Source: DASPWW01 sp050697195 (GTDB taxonomy: Bacteria; Actinomycetota; Thermoleophilia; Solirubrobacterales; 70-9). From it: 28,234 bases of DNA. A program made the translations under genes and the position numbers. Location of the stretch: positions 1-28,234 of the forward strand of contig JBOGZL010000303.1 of the NCBI GenBank assembly GCA_050697195.1. Reading direction: 5' to 3'. Position 1 is the stretch's first letter. Each line of letters starts with the position of its first letter. The notes beneath the pieces are model-generated. The model was not told the origin of the DNA, ran no database searches, and was given only the letters and a program-made list of their open reading frames with translations. Positions 6,245-13,244 of the stretch are shown in pieces.

Positions 6245-6289
6245 GTCTTATCTCGCTCTCAGTCCCCTCTCAGGCCCCGGGCCGATCGT
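6245..6289 (+). promoter_or_regulatory. Rightward promoter with three 11-bp-spaced heptamers (acidic protein 3 and two-component system)
   Basis: Heptamers GTCTTAT (6245–6251), CTCTCAG (6256–6262) and CTCTCAG (6267–6273), four-base spacers, then ten bases and GATCGT (6284–6289), form NANNNT. A start of transcription about seven bases later would fall at the ATG at 6297, so the mRNA is predicted leaderless. The regulator encoded in this operon would then control its own synthesis. Confidence 0.55.
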
Positions 6290-6296
6290 GGGGCGA

Positions 6297-6716
6297 ATGA
6301 CCGCCCAGCGGCTCGTGATCATCGCCGCCGTGATCGCCGCGCTCGCCGCGCTCGTGGCGCTGCCCGAGCTGCTCGCGTCCGAGGACGGGGATCCCGTCCC
6401 GCCGATCGAGATCGAGCGCGCCGACCCGAATCCTCGCGGGAAGCCCGACCGGGACGAGCGGGACGCCGGGCGGCGACGCGACGGGGGCCGTGGAGACGTC
6501 GATCCCGCCGAGGAGGACACCGAGCCCGCGCCCGCGCCGGCGCCTTCGGCGCCGCCTTCACCGGGTCCGTCGCCGTCGCCCGGCCCGTCGCCGGCGCCCG
6601 AACCCCCGCCTCCTCCACCACCCCCTCCTCCTCCTCCTCCGGCAGATGACGACGATGATGCCGACGACGACGACGATGATGCCGACTTCGGCGACGATGA
6701 TGGGGGCGACGATTGA
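6297..6716 (+). CDS. Membrane-anchored acidic protein 3 with poly-Pro and poly-Asp tail
   Basis: 139 residues, unrecognised. It has a hydrophobic N-terminal segment (about 5–27), then PPIEIERADP (shared with acidic protein 2), a charged stretch, a Pro/Ala/Ser region, a run of 13 Pro and an Asp-rich end with runs of five and six Asp. I take ATG 6297 as the start: a GTG at 6288 is in frame but lies inside the predicted −10 element, and no ribosome site is seen, in line with a leaderless message. The stop overlaps the TTG start of the histidine kinase (TTGA). Being first in the kinase/regulator operon, it may be an accessory sensor or partner of the kinase; this is inference from position. Confidence 0.65.
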   Translation: MTAQRLVIIAAVIAALAALVALPELLASEDGDPVPPIEIERADPNPRGKPDRDERDAGRRRDGGRGDVDPAEEDTEPAPAPAPSAPPSPGPSPSPGPSPAPEPPPPPPPPPPPPPADDDDDADDDDDDADFGDDDGGDD

Positions 6717-8179
6717 GCACGCCGACCGTAGAGAAGCCTCGCCTCGCGTCGCGGATGCGCGCGATGCGCAGCGTCCGCGTCCGGATCCTGGCGTCGTATG
6801 TGATCCTGCTCGCCGCGGCGAGCCTCGTTTCGGTGTTCGCCGCCCGCCAGGTGCTGCTCGTGCGACTCGACGACCGCATCCAGGACGACCTCGCGCAGGA
6901 GGTTCGCGAGTTCCGCACCCTCGCGGTCCAGGGAACCGACCCGGCGACGGGGCGCCCGTTCGGCGACGACGTCGACCGCATCTTCCGGGTCTTCCTCAGC
7001 CGCAACGTCCCCGGGGAGGGTGAGGAGCTGATTGCGGTCCCGCGCCGCGGACAACCCCGCTACGAAACCACAGAGCGCGCCGAGTACGTGATCGATGAGC
7101 CCTACATCTCGCGCTGGCGGCGGCTTGAGACCGACGAGCGCGGCGAGATCGACACCCCCGCAGGACCGGCGGAGTACATAGCCGTCCCGGTGAAGGTGAA
7201 CGGCCGCTCGCTCGGCGCCTTCGTCGTCGCGATCTTTACCCAAGGGGAGCGCGAAGAGGTCACCGAGGTGGTCCGGATCGTGGCCGCTGTCTCCGGCGGA
7301 GTCCTGCTCCTCGCGACCGTGATCGCGTTCCTGACCGCGGGCCGCGTGCTCGCTCCGCTCCGAGGCCTGCGCGACGCCGCCCGCTCGATCACCGCGACCG
7401 ACCTTTCGCAGAGGATCGACGTCGACGGAGGCGACGAGATCGCCGAGCTGGGCCAAACCTTCAACGACATGCTCGACCGGCTCGACTCGGCGTTCGCGAG
7501 CCAGCGCGAGTTCGTCCGCGACGCGGGCCACGAGCTGCGCACCCCGATCACGGTCATCCGAGGGCACCTGGAGCTCCTCGCCCGCGGCGAGGACGATCCG
7601 CGCGAGCGCGCCGAGACGATCGCGCTCGTCACCGACGAGCTCGATCGCATGAGCCGGTTCGTGGACGACCTCCTGCTGCTCGCGCGGGCGGAGCGCCCCG
7701 ACTTCCTCGAGTACGAGACGGTCGACGTCGAGGAGCTGAGTCGGGAGCTGCTCGCCAAGGCCACGGGCCTCGGCGAGCGCGAGTGGACGCTCGAGAGAGC
7801 CGGCCGTGGGATCATCGTCGGCGATCGCCAGCGCCTCACCCAGGCGGTGATGAACCTCGCCGACAACGCGGTGCGCCACACGGAGGAGGGCGGCGAGATC
7901 ACCCTCGGGAGCTCGGTGAACGCGCGCGAGGCGCGCTTCTGGGTCCGCGATTCGGGACCGGGGGTCGACCCGGCGGAGCGCGAGGCGATCTTCGAGCGCC
8001 TCTCGCGCGGTCAGAGCGCGTCGGGCAGGTACGAGGGCACCGGGCTCGGGCTCGCGATCGTGCGCGCGATCGCCGAGGCGCACGGCGGCCGCGTCGAGCT
8101 CACGAGCGACCCCGGCGCCGGGGCGCTGTTCGCGGTCGTCGTCCCGGTCGATCCACAGCCCACGGAGGTGATCGAGTGA
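6713..8179 (+). CDS. Sensor histidine kinase of a two-component system
   Basis: 488 residues with the standard layout: membrane helix 1 (about 27–46), an extracellular sensor part of about 140 residues without a recognised domain, membrane helix 2 (about 187–208), HAMP (about 210–262), HisKA with H273 in the motif AGHELRTPI, and an ATPase domain with the N box (NLADNAVRH), G1 (DSGPGV) and G2 (GTGLGLAIV). The start is probably TTG 6713, which overlaps the stop of acidic protein 3 as TTGA; a later in-frame ATG at residue 15 is possible. Its stop overlaps the regulator start as GTGA, so three proteins are translationally linked. Signal unknown; acidic surface proteins, envelope charge or cations would fit the context, but that is guesswork. 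Confidence 0.93.
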   Translation: MSTPTVEKPRLASRMRAMRSVRVRILASYVILLAAASLVSVFAARQVLLVRLDDRIQDDLAQEVREFRTLAVQGTDPATGRPFGDDVDRIFRVFLSRNVPGEGEELIAVPRRGQPRYETTERAEYVIDEPYISRWRRLETDERGEIDTPAGPAEYIAVPVKVNGRSLGAFVVAIFTQGEREEVTEVVRIVAAVSGGVLLLATVIAFLTAGRVLAPLRGLRDAARSITATDLSQRIDVDGGDEIAELGQTFNDMLDRLDSAFASQREFVRDAGHELRTPITVIRGHLELLARGEDDPRERAETIALVTDELDRMSRFVDDLLLLARAERPDFLEYETVDVEELSRELLAKATGLGEREWTLERAGRGIIVGDRQRLTQAVMNLADNAVRHTEEGGEITLGSSVNAREARFWVRDSGPGVDPAEREAIFERLSRGQSASGRYEGTGLGLAIVRAIAEAHGGRVELTSDPGAGALFAVVVPVDPQPTEVIE

Positions 8180-8835
8180 GCCGGATCCTGATCGTGGAGG
8201 ACGAGGCGCGGCTGGCGAGCTTTCTCGAGAAGGGACTGCGAGCCAACGGCTACGCGACCAAGGTCGCCCCCGACGGCGAGTCGGCCCGGCGACTCGCCGA
8301 CGAGCGCGAGTTCGACCTCGTCGTGCTCGACCTCGGACTGCCGGACATCGACGGGCTGACAGTCCTGCGCGAGCTTCGCGACCGCGACATTCGGTTGCCG
8401 GTGATCATCCTCACGGCCCGGGATGACCTCGCCGACAAGGTCGAGGGCCTCGACGCGGGCGGGGACGACTACGTCACCAAGCCGTTCGGGCTCGAGGAGC
8501 TGCTGGCGCGAATCCGCGTCCGGCTCCGCACCGACGCCGCGCGCGAGCCGACCGTGCTGGAGGCGGGACCCGTGGCGCTGGACCTGCGAACACGCCGCGC
8601 GACGGTCGAGAACCGGACAGTGGAGCTCACTGCCCGCGAGTTCACGATGCTCGAGACCCTGATGCGCCATCGCGACCAGGTCCTGAGCCGCGAGCAGCTC
8701 CTCTCCCACGTGTGGGGCTACGACTACGACCCGGGGTCGAACGTGGTCGAGGTGTACGTCGGCTACCTGCGACGGAAGCTCGGCGAGGGCGTGATCGAGA
8801 CCGCGCGCGGGATGGGCTACCGCCTGCGCTCCTAG
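8176..8835 (+). CDS. OmpR/PhoB-family response regulator
   Basis: 219 residues. The receiver domain (1–115) has acidic pocket E8/D9, phospho-acceptor D52 in LDLGLPD, T80 and K102 in TKPF. The C-terminal winged-helix domain (about 125–219) shows the family pattern, with LTAREFTML, LSREQLLSHVWGY and the ending YLRRKLGEGVIETARGMGYR. The start GTG 8176 overlaps the histidine kinase stop (GTGA). Family members bind head-to-tail heptamer repeats of 10–11 bp period, which is exactly what stands in the four promoters of this locus at 4026–4070, 4145–4189, 5604–5648 and 6245–6289; control of these, including its own operon, is my inference. Its stop shares CTAG with the stop of the converging peptidase gene. 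Confidence 0.95.
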   Translation: MSRILIVEDEARLASFLEKGLRANGYATKVAPDGESARRLADEREFDLVVLDLGLPDIDGLTVLRELRDRDIRLPVIILTARDDLADKVEGLDAGGDDYVTKPFGLEELLARIRVRLRTDAAREPTVLEAGPVALDLRTRRATVENRTVELTAREFTMLETLMRHRDQVLSREQLLSHVWGYDYDPGSNVVEVYVGYLRRKLGEGVIETARGMGYRLRS

Positions 8836-9758
8836 AGCACCGCGTCGCGGATCGCGGCCGCGGTGACCGTTGCCGCGATCGTGCCGATCGCGATCGAGGT
8901 GAAGCGGTCTGTGACCACGGCGCCGCCCGACGCGAGGCAGAACGCGACGTCGCCGTCGGCGTCCGAGAACACGGGGTCCACGGCACGGGCGACGCCGCCG
9001 CTCGCCATCCGCGCCGCGCGCGAGCACGCGGGCTTGTCGAGCGCAGCGTCGGTCATCACGCAGACGAGCGTCGTGTTGCGCTCCTCGATTCGCGTCCAGT
9101 CGGGGGCGCTCTCCATCGCGGCGATCAGCTCGGCGGTGCCGCGCACCTCGCCGTCATCGGCTCGCGGCCCGGCGAGCACCTGCGCGTCGCCGATCACGTC
9201 CCCGAACGCGTTCACCACCGCGAGCGCCGCGACGGTCTCGCCTCGGCCGCTGCGCGCGGCGGCGTACCCGACCCCGGTCGGGGTCGAGCGCTCGCGCCCG
9301 AGGATCTTCCCGACCGCAGCTCCCGCTCCCGCCCCCACCCTGCCGCGCTCGGGCACCCCGCCGTGGGCCGCCTCGCAGGCCGCGTATCCGGCGTCCGGGC
9401 CTGGGCGTGCGCTCGGGTCGCCCTCGGCGAGGTCGTAGATGACCGCCGCGGGGACGATCGGCACCAGGCCGGCCGCGGTGGTGTAGCCGCGGCCGCGCTC
9501 CTCGAGCCATCGCATCGCCCCGTCGGCCGCCGCGAGCCCGAACGCGCTTCCGCCGGAGAGCACGACTGCGGTCACCTCCGAGGTCCCCGCGAGCGCTCCG
9601 ATCACGTCCGTCTCCCGCGTCCCGGGGCCTCCGCCGCGAACGTCCACGCCGCCGCGCGTCCCGCCCGGGGCGAGGACCGCGGTGCACCCGGTGGACCCCT
9701 CCGAGTCCGTCCAGTGTCCGATCTCGAACCCGTCCGGCGGCGGCAGTGGCTCGGTCAT
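8832..9758 (-). CDS. P1-family (DmpA/NylC-like) self-processing peptidase/amidase
   Basis: 308 residues, similar throughout to the P1 family of N-terminal-nucleophile hydrolases (DmpA aminopeptidase, 6-aminohexanoate oligomer hydrolase NylC). Family members cut their own chain before a Thr or Ser that then becomes the nucleophile. Here the segment ERNTTLVCVMTDA offers the expected cleavage between N228 and T229. A Gly-rich LSGGSAFGLAAADG (67–80) is the typical N-terminal subunit motif. The ATG at 9758 overlaps the mutM stop as ATGA; a longer open frame is only mutM-overlapping. The natural substrate is unknown. The tight link with a DNA glycosylase is probably simple operon packing. Confidence 0.85.
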   Translation of the reverse strand: MTEPLPPPDGFEIGHWTDSEGSTGCTAVLAPGGTRGGVDVRGGGPGTRETDVIGALAGTSEVTAVVLSGGSAFGLAAADGAMRWLEERGRGYTTAAGLVPIVPAAVIYDLAEGDPSARPGPDAGYAACEAAHGGVPERGRVGAGAGAAVGKILGRERSTPTGVGYAAARSGRGETVAALAVVNAFGDVIGDAQVLAGPRADDGEVRGTAELIAAMESAPDWTRIEERNTTLVCVMTDAALDKPACSRAARMASGGVARAVDPVFSDADGDVAFCLASGGAVVTDRFTSIAIGTIAATVTAAAIRDAVL

Positions 9759-10609
9759 CGTCGCGCTCTCTTCCTTCGGCGCCGGCGGAGGCGCTGCTGG
9801 CACCCGGGGCAGAAGTACGTCGAGCGGCCGCCGAGCACGATCCGCCTGATCTCGGTCCCGCACCGGGGGCAGGGAAGGCCCTCGCGGGTGTGGACGAGGA
9901 ACTCCTCCTGCATCGTCCCGTCCTCGCCGCGAGCGTCGCGGTAGTCGTCGATCGACGCCCCGCCGTTGTCGAGCCCGGCCTCAAGCGCCCCGACGATCCC
10001 GTCGCGCAGCCGCTCCCAGTGCTCGGGGCGCATCGAGCCGGCCGGCGAGAGCGGGTGCAGCCGCGCGCGCCACAGCGCCTCGTCCGCGTAGATGTTGCCG
10101 ATCCCCGCGACCCCGCTCTGTATCAGCAGGAAGGACTTCAGCGGCGCCCGCCGGCCCTCGGCGAGCTCGCCGATCCGCTCCGCCGTCAACCCGCCGGTGA
10201 GCGGCTCGACTCCGGCCCGAGGCGCCATGTACTCCTCGAGGTCGTCGTCGTCGAGCACGACCGCGGTCCCGAACCGGCGGAGGTCGGTGAACAGCAGCGC
10301 CGCGCCGCCCTCGAGGTTGATCACGGCGCGCAGGTATCGGACGTCGTCGCGACGCTCGCCGAGGACGAGGTTTCCCGTCATCCGAAGGTGCATGACGAGC
10401 GAGCGGGCGGCGTCAAGCCGCAGGAGCAGGTACTTGCCGCGCCGCTCGACGGCCTCGATCGTCCTCCCCGCGCACGCACGCTCGAGCTCGCGCGGGGAGT
10501 CGGGACGCGTGAGCCGCTCGTCGAGCACCTCGACCGACGCGATCCGCCGGCCGACGAGCTCGGGCTCGAGCTGGCGCCGGATCGTCTCGACCTCGGGAAG
10601 CTCGGGCAC
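9755..10609 (-). CDS. mutM: Formamidopyrimidine-DNA glycosylase (Fpg/MutM)
   Basis: 284 residues; removes oxidised purines such as 8-oxoguanine and nicks the abasic site. The chain begins with (M)PELPEVETI, so after loss of Met the catalytic Pro and Glu are in place. Lys59 in RRGKYLLL, the LPHL-like helix region RAPLKSFLLIQSGVAGIGNIYADE and a C-terminal zinc finger CPRC...CPGC complete the set. Start GTG 10609 is fixed by the PELPE motif; longer open frames upstream are not part of the protein. It lies 41 bases after xerD and overlaps the P1 peptidase start. Confidence 0.95.
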   Translation of the reverse strand: MPELPEVETIRRQLEPELVGRRIASVEVLDERLTRPDSPRELERACAGRTIEAVERRGKYLLLRLDAARSLVMHLRMTGNLVLGERRDDVRYLRAVINLEGGAALLFTDLRRFGTAVVLDDDDLEEYMAPRAGVEPLTGGLTAERIGELAEGRRAPLKSFLLIQSGVAGIGNIYADEALWRARLHPLSPAGSMRPEHWERLRDGIVGALEAGLDNGGASIDDYRDARGEDGTMQEEFLVHTREGLPCPRCGTEIRRIVLGGRSTYFCPGCQQRLRRRRRKRARR

Positions 10610-10650
10610 GGCTCCCGTTCTACCAGGCGGCCGCGTCGAGCCGCCTGGAT

Positions 10651-11610
10651 CTACTTCGGCTTCGCCGGACCGTTCGCCGTCGCGCGCGGGTGGGAGCGGA
10701 AGTAGACCTGCTTGATCTCGTCGTTCGAGAGGTGGGTGTACATCTGGGTCGTCGAGACGTCGGCGTGGCCGAGCATCTCCTGGACCGAGCGCAGGTCGCA
10801 TCCGCCCGAGAGCAGATGGGTGGCGAAGGTGTGGCGCAGGGTGTGAGGGCTCATCTTCCCGTCGAGCCCCGACGCGCGCGCGTGGCGCTGGATGATCTTG
10901 TAGAGCCCCTGGCGCGTGAGCCCGCCGCCCCGCATGTTCACGAACAGCCTCGACTCCACGCGCGTCCCCACGAGCTCCGGGCGGCCGGACTGCAGATAGC
11001 GCTTCACCGCAGCGGCCGCCTGGCGCCCGAGCGGCACGATCCGGTCCTTGGAGCCCTTCCCGTGAGCGCGCACGAACCCGCGCTGCATGTCGACGTCTGT
11101 CACGTCGAGGCCCACCACCTCCGAGGCGCGCAGACCGGACGCGTACATCACCTCGAGCAGCGCGCGGTCGCGAAGCGCCCCCGGCTCGCCGCCGCGCGGC
11201 GCGCCCAGCAGCTTCTTGACCTCCGAATAGCTGAGCACATGGGGGAGCTTGCGCCCGCGCCGCGGTGGGGAGAGCTTGCCGGTCGGGTCCTCGTCGACGA
11301 GCTCCTCGCGGCGCAGGTGGCGGTAGAACGAGCGCAGGCACGCGGTCTTGCGATGGATCGTCGCCGCCGAGCACGGAGGCTGACCGTTTCCGGTCGCGAG
11401 CCCGGAGAGGAAGTCGGAGACGTCGGCGGCGCTCGCGTCGGCGGCGCTCGCGTCCCGCTGCGCGAGGAAGACGCCGTACTGGAGCAGGTCGGTGCGGTAG
11501 GCCTGGAGCGTGTTTCGCGCCAGCCCGCGCTCGAACTCGAGGTAGGCGAGGAAGTCGAGCACGAGCGCCTCGAAGCGCGCGTCCGGGCGCGCCTGCGTCT
11601 CCGTTGTCAT
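10651..11610 (-). CDS. xerD: Site-specific tyrosine recombinase XerD
   Basis: 319 residues; with XerC it resolves chromosome dimers at dif. The N-terminal SAM-like domain (about 12–105) is followed by the catalytic domain with R161, K185/K188 (GKGSK), H256-x-x-R259 (HTLRH), H282 and nucleophile Y291 in TTQMYTHL. Length and location beside the Nudix gene match actinobacterial chromosomal XerD rather than a phage integrase. The linker in the first domain holds two ASAAD units coded by a perfect 15-bp tandem repeat (11422–11451). ATG 11610 fits the family N-terminus. Confidence 0.93.
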   Translation of the reverse strand: MTTETQARPDARFEALVLDFLAYLEFERGLARNTLQAYRTDLLQYGVFLAQRDASAADASAADVSDFLSGLATGNGQPPCSAATIHRKTACLRSFYRHLRREELVDEDPTGKLSPPRRGRKLPHVLSYSEVKKLLGAPRGGEPGALRDRALLEVMYASGLRASEVVGLDVTDVDMQRGFVRAHGKGSKDRIVPLGRQAAAAVKRYLQSGRPELVGTRVESRLFVNMRGGGLTRQGLYKIIQRHARASGLDGKMSPHTLRHTFATHLLSGGCDLRSVQEMLGHADVSTTQMYTHLSNDEIKQVYFRSHPRATANGPAKPK

Positions 11611-11646
11611 AACGCCACCGGGTTCGCCCCGGGACGCCCGATCCCT

Positions 11647-12177
11647 CTAGGCGCCCCCCGTGCGACGGATCTCCCGAAACAGCATCAGCCCGACGAGCGA
11701 CTTCGCGTCCTCGCATTCCTCGATCGCGGCGTCGAGCTCGTCGACCGGATGCCGCACGACCTCGATCCGCTCCCCGGGGTCCGGCTCGGCGTCTGCCTCG
11801 TCGAGATCGGTGGCAAGGAACACCCACACCTCCTCGTCGGTGAAGCCCGGGCTCGTGTGGAAGCGCTGCAGCTCGGTCCAGCCCGCGGCCCGGAGCCCGA
11901 CCTCCTCGGCGAGCTCCCGCTTCGCCGCCTCCAGCGGCCCCTCCCCTTCCACGTCGAGCTTTCCCGCCGGGAGCTCGAGCAGGCGCTCGTGGGCGACGGC
12001 CTCGCGGGGCTGGCGCACCAGGTAGAGCGATCGCTCGTCGTGGGCGACGATCGCGACCGCGCCCGGATGCCCGACGACCTCGCGCTCGGTCGTCGATCCG
12101 TCCGCATGCCGGAACTCGTCGATCCGGACATCGCTCAGGCGGCCCTCGTACACCCGCACGGACTTGATTCGCTCCAT
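11647..12177 (-). CDS. Nudix hydrolase, ADP-ribose pyrophosphatase type
   Basis: 176 residues; expected to split ADP-ribose or related nucleoside diphosphate compounds. The Nudix box is seen as GKLDVEGEGPLEAAKREL followed by AEEVGL; it has one residue more than the consensus between Gly and the first Glu. The upstream ELPAGK and the downstream FHTSPGFTDEEVWVF segments are typical of ADP-ribose pyrophosphatases. ATG 12177 shares one base with the stop of the DUF3866 gene. The same Nudix gene lies beside pyrG and xerD in mycobacteria. Confidence 0.9.
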   Translation of the reverse strand: MERIKSVRVYEGRLSDVRIDEFRHADGSTTEREVVGHPGAVAIVAHDERSLYLVRQPREAVAHERLLELPAGKLDVEGEGPLEAAKRELAEEVGLRAAGWTELQRFHTSPGFTDEEVWVFLATDLDEADAEPDPGERIEVVRHPVDELDAAIEECEDAKSLVGLMLFREIRRTGGA

Positions 12178-13244
12178 CAGCCGTCCCCGGCCTCGAGCGA
12201 CGCCGCGGCCAGCGCCCGACCGGAGGCGAGCGCGGCGGCGAAGAACAGCGGGTCGTCGGCGAGATCGCGCCCCATCGTCCGCGCCGGGAGGCCGGTGGAC
12301 GCGTATCCGTCGAGGTCGACCGGCTGGACGACGAGGTCGTGGCGGTCCGCGCACGCCTCGCGCAGCTCGTCGAGCATTCCGGGCTCGGCCCCGGTGCCCG
12401 AGCTTCCCTGCGGCGTCGGCCATTCGCTCGCCTCGACCTCGGGCACCGGCACCTGCGCGGGCGCGAGCAGGAGCTCGAGGACCGCCGAGGTGTGATGGCT
12501 GACGCCGCGGTGGCGCGGTCGCGGATCGGCCGCGGAGAGCCGCGGCGAGACCAGCGTCCGCGAGCCCAGCGCGAGCGCCGCGTGGGCCGTGTCCAGCGCC
12601 GCCATCCCGCCGTGGCCGTAGCGCGTCTCCGAGCCGAGGATCCCGGGGCCCGGCCCGGCGACGGTCGCGTCCCACCCGAACGCCGCCGCCGCGTCGAGCG
12701 CGCCGACGAGGCTGATTGCGTCGCCCTCCCCGCCGTACGCCGGCCCCGCGGTGACATGGCCGGCGAGCAGGTCCCCGACCCGCAGCTCGGCAACGTCGCG
12801 CGAGATCGAGCCGGGGAGGGCGCCGCCGGCGGTCTGCACGTAGCCGACCCGGATGCCGGGGCGGGCCTCCGCCGCCGCCCACGCGGCGGGCGCGAGGTGC
12901 CCGTGAAGGGGCAGCACCAGCACCGGGGGGCGAGTCGCGGGCCCCGCCTCGACCGGCCGCTCGACTGGCACGACCGGGTGCTGGAGCGAGGTGTAGTTGA
13001 GCTTCATCACGTGGTCGTCGCCGCCCCCTTCGCCGGACAGCCCGCGGGTGAGGTTCGCGTGCACGAGGTCGAACCCGCCCGACCCGAGCCCGAGATCGAG
13101 CGCCGCGGTGTTGACGATCACCTCGTCGCCGCGCTCGATCTCCCCGACCAGCGAGCGATCCCCCCACGCCGGGCGCTCGCTCCCCTCGACCGCCACCGTC
13201 AGCGGGTCGGTGGAGACGACCACCCCGCGCCGCAGCTTCAGCAC
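12177..13244 (-). CDS. DUF3866 family protein
   Basis: 355 residues, recognised as the actinobacterial DUF3866 family of unknown function. Visible features are an N-terminal LKLRRGVVVS strand, a Gly-rich central part and several conserved short motifs (KLNYTSLQHP, LPLHGHLAP, YVQTAGGALPG, GPGILGSETRYGHGG, VSHHTSAVL). No membrane segment or signal peptide. I chose GTG 13244 because it is the last start before the conserved region and overlaps the M20 peptidase stop by seven bases; an open frame continues further upstream only as a mirror of that gene. Its constant neighbour is the Nudix gene, which suggests a shared but unknown process. Confidence 0.75.
   Translation of the reverse strand: MLKLRRGVVVSTDPLTVAVEGSERPAWGDRSLVGEIERGDEVIVNTAALDLGLGSGGFDLVHANLTRGLSGEGGGDDHVMKLNYTSLQHPVVPVERPVEAGPATRPPVLVLPLHGHLAPAAWAAAEARPGIRVGYVQTAGGALPGSISRDVAELRVGDLLAGHVTAGPAYGGEGDAISLVGALDAAAAFGWDATVAGPGPGILGSETRYGHGGMAALDTAHAALALGSRTLVSPRLSAADPRPRHRGVSHHTSAVLELLLAPAQVPVPEVEASEWPTPQGSSGTGAEPGMLDELREACADRHDLVVQPVDLDGYASTGLPARTMGRDLADDPLFFAAALASGRALAAASLEAGDG

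Noticed and set aside
10651..11610. Tyrosine recombinase as sign of a prophage or integron
   Set aside because: Length, sequence and neighbours fit chromosomal XerD, and no phage genes are seen.
9755..12793. 1012-codon open frame on the minus strand that seems to join DUF3866, xerD, Nudix and mutM
   Set aside because: Only its last part is MutM. The rest is out of frame with the real Nudix, XerD and DUF3866 genes, which are recognisable in other frames.
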